From Alistipes excrementigallinarum (GTDB lineage Bacteria; Bacteroidota; Bacteroidia; Bacteroidales; Rikenellaceae), in the NCBI GenBank assembly GCA_019112825.1, contig DXIP01000004.1, forward strand, positions 58,616 to 122,615: a DNA stretch of 64,000 bases, in the 5' to 3' direction. The position numbers and the translations under genes are program-made. Positions 34,030 through 43,269 of this stretch are shown here, piece by piece. The notes beneath the pieces are model-generated. The model was not told the origin of the DNA. It worked only from the letters and a program-made list of their open reading frames with translations, and made no database searches. Positions within the stretch are counted from its first letter, which is position 1; each line of letters starts with the position of its first letter.

Positions 34030-35175
34030 TTAACGTAATCCTATCATTTTGCTCACCGCGAGGGCGAAGTGCGTGAAGACAATCGTGGGGTTGCCGTTCT
34101 GCGAGATTTGCGCCTGGGCGCTCTCGACCTGGGCCACCAGCGGCTCGATGTTGTGCGAGTCGACATAGGGGCAGAACTTGCGGCAGAAGTCCAGCTCCTC
34201 GCCCCAGAGGTAGCAGACCGAGTCGATGCCGGCGTGGAGCACGAAGCTCTCGCGCAGCAGCCGCGCCATGTCGCGCAGGAAGGCCCGCTGCTGCTCGCGC
34301 GTGAGGGCGGCCACCTGCTCGGCCCACCCCAGCAGCTCGAGGTGGCGGTTGTTGTAGCTCAGCCGCATGAGCGAGCAGAAGAGCGTGAAGTTTTCGTGGC
34401 GCAGCGTGTCGCTCTCGCCCGCCGCCAGGCGCTGCAGCTCGAGCAGGTCGCCCCCGGCCAGCCGCGCCATGTTGCGGGCGCGCAGCGGGTCGTCGACCCC
34501 CAGCCGGAAGGCCTCCTCCTCGAGCACGCGCGGCTCGAGGCGCGGCACGGTGACCTCCTGCGTACGCGAGAGGATGGTCGGCAGCAGCAGCTCGGGCTGC
34601 TCGCTCACCAGCAGGAAGAGGGTCCGCTCCCACGGCTCCTCGAGAATCTTGAGCAGCTTGTTGGCCGCCTCCTCGTTCATCGTCTCGGGCAGCCAGACGA
34701 GCATCGTCTTGTACTCCGCCTCGTAGCTCTTGAAGGAGAGCTTGCGGATGATGTCGTCGGCCTCGCGGGCCGAAATCATCCCCTTGAGCGTCTTGCCCAA
34801 ATCGAGGCTGTCGTACCACATCTGGGGCGAGAAGTAGCCTCCGGTGCGGGTGAAGAGTTCGCGGAAGAGGGGAAGAAACTCGTCGCTGCGCACCGCCTCG
34901 CCCGACTTCTTGCCCTGGCGGTTGACCGGGAAGACCAGATGCAGGTCGGGGTGGGCCAGTTCGGCAATCTGCCGGCAGTCGGGACACTCGCCGCACGAGT
35001 CGCCGTTGCGGCGGTGGCGGCAGCAGAGGTACTGCACGTAGGCCACGGCCAGCGCCAGCGCGCCCCGTCCGGCGCTTCCCGTGAAGAGCTGGGCGTGGCT
35101 CACGCGCCCCGAGTCGATGCCCTGCACGAGGTGGCGCTTGAGCTCCTCCTGTCCGATGATGTCGGCAAATCGCAT
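34030..35175 (-). CDS. holB: DNA polymerase III delta-prime subunit
   Basis: 381 residues, clamp-loader subunit. The AAA+ N-terminus (FADIIGQEELKRHLVQGI) has a degenerate Walker A (TGSAGRGALALA, no lysine), as usual for delta-prime, and the zinc module CGECPDC near 60-66. The clamp-loader segments PETMNEEAANKLLKILEEP and LPTILSRTQEV are intact, and the C-terminal helical collar follows. It is the first gene of the nine-gene leftward block. Confidence 0.93.
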   Translation of the reverse strand: MRFADIIGQEELKRHLVQGIDSGRVSHAQLFTGSAGRGALALAVAYVQYLCCRHRRNGDSCGECPDCRQIAELAHPDLHLVFPVNRQGKKSGEAVRSDEFLPLFRELFTRTGGYFSPQMWYDSLDLGKTLKGMISAREADDIIRKLSFKSYEAEYKTMLVWLPETMNEEAANKLLKILEEPWERTLFLLVSEQPELLLPTILSRTQEVTVPRLEPRVLEEEAFRLGVDDPLRARNMARLAGGDLLELQRLAAGESDTLRHENFTLFCSLMRLSYNNRHLELLGWAEQVAALTREQQRAFLRDMARLLRESFVLHAGIDSVCYLWGEELDFCRKFCPYVDSHNIEPLVAQVESAQAQISQNGNPTIVFTHFALAVSKMIGLR

Positions 35176-35250
35176 GCGAATCTTCTCCTTTCTGTTCCTT
35201 GTTTCGTTGTTTCGTTGCGGGGCCGGCTCTCCCCTTCCTGCCCCCCCCGG

Positions 35251-36720
35251 CTACCGGCGGTGGAGCGCCGAGCGGAGCATCGCCTTCAGGTCGATGTGCT
35301 CGCGCCGTACGAGGTAGGCCGTATAGCCCGCAAATGCCACTATGTTAAACGCATAGCTCAACCAAATATTGTCCAGGACGACCCCGGCCCGCTCGCAGAC
35401 GAAGAAGAGCGCGAGGGCCGTGACGACATACTCGCCCATGCGCCGCCAGTCGTAGGGCGTGGGGAAGAAGCGGCGGTTGAGCCACCAGCTGACGGCCACC
35501 ATCGCCGTTTCGCTGGCCAGCCGCGCCCAGGCCGCCCCGAAGTAGCCCCAGCGGGGAATCATCAGCCACCCGAAGCAGAGCATCGCCACGAGGCCCGTCC
35601 CCGTGACGACGATGGCCAGCGAGGTGTGCTCCTCACGCTTGTACCAGAACGAGAGGTTGAGCCAGACGCCCGTCAGCACGTTGGCCCCCAGCACGACGGG
35701 CAGGATGTAGATGCCCTCGCGGAAGTCACGCCCCACAATCAGCGCGAAGAGGTCGCGGAAGAGGGCGATGCCCAGGAAGATGAGCATCGAGGCCATGACG
35801 TAGTACTTGAGCGCCGCGGCGTTCATGGCGACGAACTCCGACTTGCGGAAGTTCGAGAGGAAGAAGGGCTCGGCCGCCAGGCGGTACATCTGGTAGAAGA
35901 GCATCATCACCACGGCAATCTTGGTGATGGCGCCGTAGACGCCCAGCTGGGCCATCGCCCCCTCGGGGACGAGGTACTTGATGAGCTGGCGGTCGATGAA
36001 CTCGTTGGCCGTGCCGGCCAGTCCGCCCACCAGCAGCGGCAGCGAGTAGGCGAAGACGGCCGTCAGCAGGCGGCGGTCGATGCGCGGAAGGACGCGGTCG
36101 GTGGTGAGGAGGATGACGCACCAGGTCACCACGCTGGCCGCGAGGTTGGCCACGAAGACCCACCCCACGCCGAACTCCGTGGCGAAGAGCCCCGCCATGC
36201 CGAAGGCGAAGGCCAGGGCGACGTTGAGCACCACGTTGAGCGCCTTGATGGCCACGAAGGTCATGGCGCGCCCCTGTTCGCGCAGCCGCGAGAAGGGGAT
36301 GCAGGCCGAGACGTCGAAGAGGATGATGAGCCCCACCCAGACGATGTAGTCGGGATGGGCGGCGTAGGCCGGGCCCATGGCGGCGGAGATGCCCTGGCGG
36401 AAGAGCAGGATGAGGGCGAAGAAGAGCACGGCGGCCAGCGAGGTGGCGCCCCACGTGGTGGCGAAGAGCCGGCGCTTGGCGCCCTGTACGTCGCCGCCGG
36501 CCTCCTCGGCCTTGGCCGAGAAGCGGAAGTAGCTCGACTCCATGCCCATCGTCAGGAGGGTGAGGGCCAGCGGGATGAGGGCGTAGACATCGGTGACGAT
36601 GCCGTAGGTCTCCTGCCCGAAGATGCGTGTATAGTAGGGCGTGAGCAGGTAGCTCAGGAACCGCACCACGATGGTGCTGATGCCGTAGACGGCGGTCTGT
36701 TTAGCCAGTTTTTCGAGCAT
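35251..36720 (-). CDS. polysaccharide flippase (Wzx/MATE-like)
   Basis: 489 residues with about 12-14 membrane segments; an oligosaccharide flippase/MurJ-MATE superfamily protein. N-terminus LAKQTAVYGISTIVVRFLSY and the early VYALIPLALTLLTMGMESSY segment are typical of Wzx-type proteins. It should move lipid-linked sugar units across the inner membrane. No glycosyltransferase genes are nearby, so its glycan is unknown. Start: the ATG 19 bp downstream of a consensus -7 box. It reads toward holB with a 75-bp gap. Confidence 0.9.
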   Translation of the reverse strand: MLEKLAKQTAVYGISTIVVRFLSYLLTPYYTRIFGQETYGIVTDVYALIPLALTLLTMGMESSYFRFSAKAEEAGGDVQGAKRRLFATTWGATSLAAVLFFALILLFRQGISAAMGPAYAAHPDYIVWVGLIILFDVSACIPFSRLREQGRAMTFVAIKALNVVLNVALAFAFGMAGLFATEFGVGWVFVANLAASVVTWCVILLTTDRVLPRIDRRLLTAVFAYSLPLLVGGLAGTANEFIDRQLIKYLVPEGAMAQLGVYGAITKIAVVMMLFYQMYRLAAEPFFLSNFRKSEFVAMNAAALKYYVMASMLIFLGIALFRDLFALIVGRDFREGIYILPVVLGANVLTGVWLNLSFWYKREEHTSLAIVVTGTGLVAMLCFGWLMIPRWGYFGAAWARLASETAMVAVSWWLNRRFFPTPYDWRRMGEYVVTALALFFVCERAGVVLDNIWLSYAFNIVAFAGYTAYLVRREHIDLKAMLRSALHRR

Positions 36721-36738
36721 GACGCGGATACAAGTGTG

Positions 36739-36746
36739 CAAATATA
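36739..36746 (-). promoter_or_regulatory. -7 box of the flippase gene
   Basis: TATATTTG on the minus strand, 18 bp before the start codon; the transcript leader would be very short. A second box, TATCTTTG, lies at 36812-36819 on the same strand. No -33 box at standard spacing was found for either. Confidence 0.55.
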
Positions 36747-36846
36747 CGAAAAGGCGCGGGCAAAAGGCCACGCTTGCGCGCGTTTTTTGCCGGTGGGCCG
36801 TCCATATTTTGCAAAGATAGCGATTTTGTCGGGAATAAGGGCCGCG

Positions 36847-37787
36847 TCGGCTCTTCTTTCTTTGAAAGAAGGGGGTGCGGAGGGGGCGCCGTGGCGGGGG
36901 AGGTGAGGAGCCGGCGACGGCGGGAGGAGGGGGAGACGACGGTGGTGACGGCGGAAGGCGGCGGGAGAAAGGATGGCGACGCAGAGAAGGGCGGGAGGCG
37001 GAAAGGCGACGGAGGGGGCATTGGCCGGCCACCCGGTCGGTGGGCTGCTGCGGGGTGGGCGGTGATGGGGAAGACGGCAGGAGAGACGGCGGGGGCGGGG
37101 GCGAGTCGGGGTGTGGTTCCGGCAGGAGGAGGAGACGAATGTGGCGGCGGAAGGCGGGGAGTGGGCGGAGAGGAGTTTCGGCGGCATCGGGGAGGAGGCT
37201 GGATGCCGGGTATCGGGAAGAGGTGAGCGATGTGGGCGGGTTGCGGGCGGACGATGCGGGTGCTCCGGAGGGCGTAGACGGGGTGCAGGCGAGGGAGGCG
37301 GGCTGGACGGGTCGGGTGTTGCCGGAGAAGGGGGCTTCGGAGTGAATCGGGGTGTGGCGGAGCGGGCGGGGAGCCGGCGGCGGCAAAAAATGGGGGTGGA
37401 GGTGCAATTCGGAGGGGGTGCGGAGTACGGTTTTTGCAGGAATTTCGTAAATTTGTTTGGAAATGCGCTGCGATGACGCCGTACCGGGTGCCGCACCTTG
37501 CCGGCCCGAGGGTCGGGCGAAGGCTCCGGCCGGGGAAGGAGAGCACTGCCGGAGAAAAGGCTTCGGCCGATGAGAAAAACGCCGCCGGGAAGAGGGCTTC
37601 GCTCGGGAGAAAGGAGAAAAACATCCGTCGGGGCGGGGACTGCCGGCAGGGCGAGGCCTGACGTCGGGATGGAGCCCCTCCTTCGGGAAGGGATGTTCGA
37701 CCGGGCGTAGGTCTCTGCCGGAGAGCTATCCTACCTCCGCAAGGGCGTGTGCAGCAGCCGTTTCTGACCCGTCAAAAATAACTGACC
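36847..37787. other. gene-free G-rich spacer
   Basis: Between the divergent flippase and DUF4375 genes. The stretch 36870-37390 is extremely G-rich on the plus strand (runs of gggagg, ggcggg), so frames on both strands are open by composition only. An AT-rich island at 37427-37475 holds TAAATTTG (37448-37455), a possible -7 box for the rightward gene 330 bp on, but its spacing to the nearest TTTG is only 11 nt. No protein-like gene was found. Confidence 0.6.
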
Positions 37788-38276
37788 ATGTGGAACTTTT
37801 TCGAAAAACTTTGTCATGAGGGACATCGCTCCGAGCCGGGGGCCGAGACCGAGTCGCAGGAGGGCGAGGCGCTCTACGACCGCATCTGGAGCTCGCTCGA
37901 GGAGAAGGGCATCTGCAACGAGCGGGGTTGTCCCGAGGGGCTGACCCACGGCGAGCGGCTCTTCTACGTGACGCGGGTGGTCGAGGACGAGGTGCGCGAA
38001 TGCGGCTTCTTCGGCCTCTGCTACAACCGCCACGCCCATCTGCTGGAGCCGGCCGTGCGCTACTTCCGCGAGCTGGGTGCGGTGCGCCGTGCCGACATCG
38101 TCGAGCGGGCGCGCCGCGTGCTGGAGGGCATCGAGTCCCCCTGCTGCGAGCATGCCACGGAGGAGGACGAGGCGAAAATCGACGCGCTGCAGACGGAGTA
38201 TCAGTCGCTCGACGAGAACTACGAGGCGATGCTGCTCGGCTACGTCAAGAGCCATCCCGAGGAGTTTCCCGCCTGA
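37788..38276 (+). CDS. DUF4375 (DMP19-like) protein
   Basis: 162 residues. The central part, GLTHGERLFYVTRVVEDEV followed by RECGFFGLCYN and YFRELGAVRRADIVERA, follows the DMP19/DUF4375 pattern (acidic helical bundle with a GF-x(4)-YN motif). The protein is rich in Glu and has six cysteines. DMP19-type proteins have been described as DNA mimics in Neisseria, but most DUF4375 members are uncharacterised, so function is open. It is an isolated rightward gene in an otherwise leftward region. Confidence 0.8.
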   Translation: MWNFFEKLCHEGHRSEPGAETESQEGEALYDRIWSSLEEKGICNERGCPEGLTHGERLFYVTRVVEDEVRECGFFGLCYNRHAHLLEPAVRYFRELGAVRRADIVERARRVLEGIESPCCEHATEEDEAKIDALQTEYQSLDENYEAMLLGYVKSHPEEFPA

Positions 38277-38831
38277 GCGGGGGTGTCCGGGAGCGGCCTG
38301 GAAGGGACGGCCGGAGCGGAGCTTCTTGAGTGAAGGTGTCCGGAGCAGGGCGGCCCAAGGGGGAAATAGCCCGCACGGGAACGTTCTGTGCGGAGATGTT
38401 CCGAGCTGAAATGTCCCAAGCGGGGCAGGTCCGTGCGAGCAGGTTTTGAGCGCGTAGCGGCTCCGTTGTCGGCATCCGGGCCGGAGGTTCGGGCCGCGTG
38501 CATTCTTCGTCCGGCGCCGAGCCGGGCGGCGGCACGCTTTTCCGCCGCCTCGATGCAGGCAGAGGGCGCAGGCCGCGGCAGGGTGCGGGCATCAACGGAC
38601 CCCCTCCGGCGCCAATGGACCCTACGGACCAACGGACCAATGGACCCGACGGACCCGACGGAGCAGGCCCGACAGACAAAATCGGCGAGCGGCCGGAGAA
38701 CAGCCCGTGGAACGACCGGCCAACGACCTGCTGAACAGCTTGAAAACCGGACAAAACAGGCGGGATGTCGGCAAACGGTCGGCGGAGCAGCCGGCCAACG
38801 ACTGGCCAAACAGACAAACGAAGAGAGAAAA
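38277..38831. other. gene-free spacer with short degenerate repeats
   Basis: Between the convergent DUF4375 and corA genes. Contains runs of acggacc/gacggaccc units (38627-38670), cggccaacgac units (38715-38810) and other GC-rich near-repeats. Open frames are repeat translations; none is supported. Confidence 0.6.
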
Positions 38832-38871
38832 ACAGACGAGGGACCCGTCGTGCGACGGGTCCCTCGTCTGT
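38832..38871. terminator. strong terminator, mainly for corA
   Basis: Perfect 19-bp stem (ACAGACGAGGGACCCGTCG and its complement) with a 2-nt loop. On the minus strand it is followed by TTTTCTC, so it ends corA transcription 14 bp after the stop. Confidence 0.92.
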
Positions 38872-38884
38872 TCGGTTCGGCTCT

Positions 38885-39838
38885 CTACAGCCATTTCTTG
38901 AAGCGGAAGAAGAGAATCGTCAGCGCCGAGCAGAGCACCATGAGCGCCAGCGCGAAGAGGTAGCCGTAGTCCCAACTCATCTCGGGCATGAACTTGAAGT
39001 TCATGCCGTAGATGGAGGCGATGAGCGTCGCGGGCATGAAGATGACGGCCGCCACCGAGAATATCTTGACGATTTCGTTCTGCTCGATGTTAATCAGACC
39101 CAGCGCCGCATCCTGGATGTAGTCGAGTCGCTGGAAACTGAAGTCGGCGTGGTTGATGAGCGAGTTGACGTCCTTAATCATCAGCTGCAGCCGCGGGTAG
39201 ATATCGCTCGGGAAGCGCTCCGAGCGCAGAATGCCCGAGAGGACGCGCTGGCGGTCGAAGATGTTCTCGCGCAGCGACATGGTGCTCTCCTGCAGGGCGC
39301 TGATGCGGTGCAGCACCGCCTTGTCGATGGCATCCTCCGAATTGATGTCCTTCGAGAGGGTGCCTACCTGCTTGGAGACCAGCTCGACCAGGTCGGCGTC
39401 GAAGTCGATGCGCACCTCGAGCAGCGAGATGAAGACGTGGTAGCCCGTCGAGTAGCTGCGGTAGTTCATCTGCAGCCGCTTCTCCGTCTCGCGGAAGGTG
39501 CGGAACTCGGCGTTGCGCACCGAGACCAGTACGCCCTCGTTGGAGATGATGAACGAGACGGGCTCGACGAGGAACGACTCCCCCGTCGGAACGAAGAAGT
39601 TGGAGTTGGAGATGATGGCGTTTTCCGTCTCGGAGTACTTCGACGTCGACTCAATCTCCTCGACCTGCTGTTTGGTCTGGAGGCTGATTTCCATGAAGTT
39701 CTCCACGGCCTTCTGCTCCTTGATGGTCGGCAACAGCATGTCAATCCACAGAATGTCGTCGTAACCCAGGTCGTCGAAGAGCTTGGTGTCGGCGTTGCGG
39801 ATGATTTTGTTGTATTGCTTGAGGTAGATGGTAATCAT
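38885..39838 (-). CDS. corA: CorA-type magnesium/cobalt transporter
   Basis: 317 residues. The large N-terminal cytoplasmic domain (about 1-250) with a long helix is followed by two C-terminal membrane segments. The pore signature YGMNF is at about 278-282 (GMN motif), directly after the first segment (SVAAVIFMPATLIASIYGMN), and the end is positively charged (FRFKKWL). It forms a pentameric channel in the inner membrane. A single-gene unit with its own terminator. Confidence 0.96.
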   Translation of the reverse strand: MITIYLKQYNKIIRNADTKLFDDLGYDDILWIDMLLPTIKEQKAVENFMEISLQTKQQVEEIESTSKYSETENAIISNSNFFVPTGESFLVEPVSFIISNEGVLVSVRNAEFRTFRETEKRLQMNYRSYSTGYHVFISLLEVRIDFDADLVELVSKQVGTLSKDINSEDAIDKAVLHRISALQESTMSLRENIFDRQRVLSGILRSERFPSDIYPRLQLMIKDVNSLINHADFSFQRLDYIQDAALGLINIEQNEIVKIFSVAAVIFMPATLIASIYGMNFKFMPEMSWDYGYLFALALMVLCSALTILFFRFKKWL

Positions 39839-39913
39839 TGTGGCTCCCGTTTAGAAATTGCGTAATCCGTATCGGCAAATCGGGCGGTGCTCAGGCGGCA
39901 CCCGTTGCTACCT

Positions 39914-40690
39914 TCAGCCGGGATTGGTCCGCAGCGCGTTCTTCACGCCGGAGGACCACAATCGTTTGAGAGCCTTGTGTTTCTCGAGGTCGAACAGGTA
40001 GTCGACCTCCGAGGAGAGATGTTCGTAGATTTCGAGCAGCGCCTCGTCGGGAACCGATTCGCGCACCGCCTCGAAGGTGTGCTCCAGTCCGAAGGTGAGG
40101 GCATACTCCAGCGCCTCGATTTGGAGCAGGTCGGTCCCCTTGCGGGCGACCCAGACGCCCAGCGCCACGGGCAGCTGCTCGGTGGCGCACCACTCGCCCG
40201 TGAGGTCGGTCACGTGGGTGAAGAGCCCCTCGGCGTCGGCGGCCTTGCCTCCGCCCAGCACGAAGCCGTCGCCCGTTTCGACGCGGAAGAGCAGCTCGGA
40301 GTCGTCGAGCGGGACATATTTGGGGGTGAGTCCCCAGCGCTTGCCCAGCAGGTAGGCGGCCAGATGGGCGGCCGTGGGCGACTGGGGGTCGAGGAAGAGG
40401 CGACGGAGTTCGCGCGGGGGGTCGTTGCTCAGCAGCAGCGCCGAGCGCGACGGGCCGGTGGCTCCGACGCAGTATTCGGTGACGATGTCGGCGTCGTGAA
40501 GGTCGGGCACGAGGGCGGCCGGAACGAGGGCCAGGTCGGTCTCCCGTTCGGCAAAGAGTTCGGCGCAGCGCTCCGGTGTAGCCGCCAGCAGCTCGCCGAC
40601 GCGGAAGTCAGGAGCGTGCCGGATGCCATAGATGAAGGGGAGCGCGTCGGGATACGACGCTACGGCGATATGGGGTACTGTGACCATCAT
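39914..40690 (-). CDS. mqnA: menaquinone biosynthesis chorismate dehydratase MqnA
   Basis: About 258 residues of the MqnA/MqnD periplasmic-binding-like fold. Start of the family pattern: HIAVASYPDALPFIYGI; substrate-pocket segments include VPAALVPDLHDADIV, GPSRSALLLSNDPP and the FLDPQSPTAAHLAAYLLGKRW helix. In the futalosine pathway MqnA removes water from chorismate. Length and the SRSALLLS loop favour MqnA over MqnD. Two adjacent ATGs are possible starts; a longer frame is rejected because it would begin inside the -7 box. Confidence 0.88.
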   Translation of the reverse strand: MMVTVPHIAVASYPDALPFIYGIRHAPDFRVGELLAATPERCAELFAERETDLALVPAALVPDLHDADIVTEYCVGATGPSRSALLLSNDPPRELRRLFLDPQSPTAAHLAAYLLGKRWGLTPKYVPLDDSELLFRVETGDGFVLGGGKAADAEGLFTHVTDLTGEWCATEQLPVALGVWVARKGTDLLQIEALEYALTFGLEHTFEAVRESVPDEALLEIYEHLSSEVDYLFDLEKHKALKRLWSSGVKNALRTNPG

Positions 40691-40720
40691 CCATGGGTTG
40701 TGAGCAATTGGTTCAACACG

Positions 40721-40728
40721 CAAAGGTA
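40721..40728 (-). promoter_or_regulatory. -7 box of mqnA
   Basis: TACCTTTG on the minus strand, 30 bp upstream of the start codon. No TTTG at the usual -33 distance was found. Confidence 0.6.
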
Positions 40729-40780
40729 AGCAAAAATCGGAAGTTTATTCCACATTTTCGAGAAAATCTTGCCCGACCTC

Positions 40781-40812
40781 TTGACAAGGGGGGTGTCGGG
40801 GTTGTATATTTG
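40781..40812 (+). promoter_or_regulatory. rightward promoter beside the DnaA-box-like cluster
   Basis: TTG (40781-40783) and TATATTTG (40805-40812) are 21 nt apart. It points toward the phage-like cluster, which starts 1.47 kb downstream, with no supported gene between. It may make a long leader or an untranslated RNA. Confidence 0.55.
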
Positions 40813-40817
40813 CCGTG

Positions 40818-40945
40818 TAATCCACAGTCGGCCGCCTCCGTTCGGGAGGTTATCAACACCGCCAATCGGTTGATTCATAGAGTTACGGCCGAAGTTATCA
40901 ACCCGTTTCAACAGCTTTCGACACTTTATCGACACGTTGTCGACA
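40818..40945 (+). other. cluster of DnaA-box-like 9-mers, candidate replication origin
   Basis: Five sites in one orientation resemble TTATNCACA: TAATCCACA (40818), TTATCAACA (40850), TTATCAACC (40895), TTATCGACA (40926) and TTGTCGACA (40937). An AT-rich stretch with TTATTCCACA lies just left (40741-40780). Gene direction switches at this point: nearly all genes from 26 to 40.7 kb read left, and all from 42.3 to 56.8 kb read right. dnaA is not in the window. Each single match is imperfect, so this is a hypothesis. Confidence 0.4.
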
Positions 40946-42282
40946 CTTCGCCCCCCCCCTCGGGCGCACCGCCGCTCCGGTTTACAGCCGCGCCGCAGCA
41001 TTGTTCCATCGGTTCACAGCCGCACCGCTACCCGGTTTCCCGCTGCACCGCTCACCGCAGCACCGTTTTATTTGCATCGCTCCGCCGTTTTCCCGCCGTG
41101 CCACAGCATTGCCGTCCTGCTTTTCGCTGTACCGCTTCTCTGTTGCACCGAAGCATCTCTGTCTTTTTCCCGCTTTACCGCGGCACCGCTTTACCGCTGC
41201 TCCGTTTCATCTCTGTACAGCGGCATTGCTCCACCGGTCTTCCCTTCGCGGCTCTGCCGCTTCGCCGCTTCGCCGGTTTCGGCCCCTTCTGCTCGAAAAC
41301 CCTTTCCTGCTCTTTGTTTTTCCTTTTCCGGGATGCCTCCCCCCCCCTTTCCCGGGATGTCTGTCTGCCCGGCGTCGGCTCCGGCCGGCTACCCGGAGGC
41401 CTCGGCAACGGAGCCCCCGACGCGGCGGCAGCTCTCCGCTCCGCACCCGAAATCCCGTTCCACATCTTGGCTCGGGCGATTCCACCCCCGGCGGTCGAAT
41501 CGCGGCCCCTGCGGCTCAGCCGCACCGGAACGCAGGATGGAGGGGCGGGGCGTCGGAGGGGTAAGAGGCGCCGGAGCGGTAGAGGAGAGGAGGAGGACAT
41601 GAAGGGGGAGGAAAGGGGAAAAGGTGCGGTGGGGACCCTGACGTGGAGGGGTGGGGCGGCCCTCCCGGGGAGGAACTCCGGCGAGCCGAGGCTCGGGCGG
41701 ACCGGACCTTTGACGGGCCGAGCCCCGGATGAGCCGGGACCTTGATGGAACAGCCCTTTGGCTGACCGGGGGAGGGACCGAACGAACCCTCGACAGGCCG
41801 AGGCTCGGACGGACCGGACCCTTGACGGGGTGCGACTCTCTCGGGAAGGAACTCCGGCGGGCCGAGGCTCGGACGGACCGGACCCTTGACGGGCCCTTTG
41901 GCTGACCGGAGGGGTTGTCCGAACGAACCCTTGACGGATCGAGACCCGGACGGGCCGGGACCTTTACCATTACCATCTTTTTCAGTCCGGCCCTGCCATC
42001 CCTTCCACTCTTTCACCCTTCCGTTCGGCCGCCCTGCCGCCCACCCGACCGTCCGCCCGCCTAACTGCCCAGGCCGCCTCTTCGGCCGCCCCACCCGTTC
42101 TCCCGCCCCGGGCCCAAACCCCGGCGCCCAACCCCGGGCCCAACCCCGGCGTCCAACCCCGGCGTCCAAAGCTCGATGCTCAACCCCCGGCGCCCGACCC
42201 CCCGACCCCCCCGGGTCCAACCCGGCGCCCTTCCCCGGACCCCATCTGCACCCTATCCCGAAAAACCAACACACCACGCGAT
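40946..42282. repeat. C-rich repetitive spacer
   Basis: No supported gene. 40980-41260 is built of decayed ccgctgcaccgc/tttaccgc units. 41680-41965 holds three copies of a ~33-bp unit starting GCCGAGGCTCGG (41685, 41797, 41861) interleaved with paired copies of ccctttggctgaccgg and gaacgaaccc. 42100-42230 holds tandem ccccggcgtccaa-type units. The plus strand is strongly C-rich, opposite to the spacers left of 38 kb. Confidence 0.65.
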
Positions 42283-43269
42283 ATGATACAGTTTACGCAA
42301 CTTCCCGAAAACAATGCGCCGCTCGGCGGCGAACTGCGCTGCATCTTCGAACTCGATGATGTGAGCGGCGAGGCCGAAGACCATCTTCTGCAGCTGCTCG
42401 ATGCTCGGACGGGCAACACCCTCGCCACGCGGCGCTATGCCCGCTGCTTCGGCGGGTCGGCCGACATCGCCCCCATGCTCCGCCCGCAGGCCTGCTTCAC
42501 CCCCGCCGCGGGGTCGACCGGATTCTTCGACGACGAGGTCCGGACGGTTCAGATTGTGGTGCGGGCCGACGATGCCCGCTCCGACGCCCTCCTCTTCCTG
42601 CCCGTGGGCGGGGTCTCGGCGCAGGAGGCCGGCAAGGCCGTGGCCCCCGGGCTGCGGACGACGATGCCCCTCTGCCGCCTCATCTCCCCCGTCGAGTGCG
42701 AGGAGCTCACCCTCTTTGCCGAAGAGCCCCTCCGCGTGACGGTGACGGCCCATATGGGGGGCGAGCGGACCGAGAGCAGCAGCTACCTCTCGACGCACGG
42801 CGGCTGGCAGCTCTTCCGGCTCAACATGAACGACCTGTCCGAAGAGACGGTGCGCGTGACGGTCGAGGCGGGCGAGTGGGGCACGGTGACCTACTCCGTG
42901 GCGCCGGCACCCCACGGAAGCCGCCGTCTGGCGTGGCGCAGCGCGGCGGGCTCCGTCGAGCACTACACCTTCCCCTTCGAGACGGTCGTGGCCAAGCAGA
43001 CGGTCAAGGAGCGCGTCTACGGCGCCGCGGGCCACGAGGTGGTGCGCATCACCTCGGAGCGCCTCGTGACGCTCCGCTCGGCCTTCGAGCGGGAGGAGGT
43101 GATGGAGGCGCTCGCCGGCATCGTCTCCTCGTCGCAGGCCTGGCTGCTCTGCGGGGAGGAGTACCTGCCCGTCGACGTGGTCACCAGCGAGGTGGAAATC
43201 AACCACCACGGCACCTACGACGCGCTCGAGGTTGCGATTCGTCCCACCCGTAAGGAGGTTGCGCTATGA
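42283..43269 (+). CDS. phage-like virion protein (unassigned)
   Basis: 328 residues, mainly beta-strand by pattern, no signal peptide. Similar proteins precede the large protein below in Bacteroidales prophages, but I cannot name a family. The C-terminal part (EVNHH-like end, EVEINHHGTYDALEVAIRPT) resembles the closing strands of tail or baseplate proteins. The stop overlaps the next start (ATGA), so the two are translationally coupled. First gene of the cluster, preceded by ATG-proximal acgcgat with no strong ribosome-binding site. Confidence 0.6.
   Translation: MIQFTQLPENNAPLGGELRCIFELDDVSGEAEDHLLQLLDARTGNTLATRRYARCFGGSADIAPMLRPQACFTPAAGSTGFFDDEVRTVQIVVRADDARSDALLFLPVGGVSAQEAGKAVAPGLRTTMPLCRLISPVECEELTLFAEEPLRVTVTAHMGGERTESSSYLSTHGGWQLFRLNMNDLSEETVRVTVEAGEWGTVTYSVAPAPHGSRRLAWRSAAGSVEHYTFPFETVVAKQTVKERVYGAAGHEVVRITSERLVTLRSAFEREEVMEALAGIVSSSQAWLLCGEEYLPVDVVTSEVEINHHGTYDALEVAIRPTRKEVAL

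Noticed and set aside
34069..36906. Long plus-strand frame across holB and the flippase
   Set aside because: Spans two recognised leftward genes in antisense, His/Glu/Val-rich with no domain.
37434..37710. Small rightward gene upstream of the DUF4375 gene
   Set aside because: A -7-like box precedes it but spacing is poor and the translation is Arg/Gly/Glu low complexity shared by several frames.
40930..42250. CRISPR array or structured repeat locus upstream of the phage-like cluster
   Set aside because: Repeat units are imperfect, unevenly spaced and not separated by unique spacers of constant size; no cas genes nearby.
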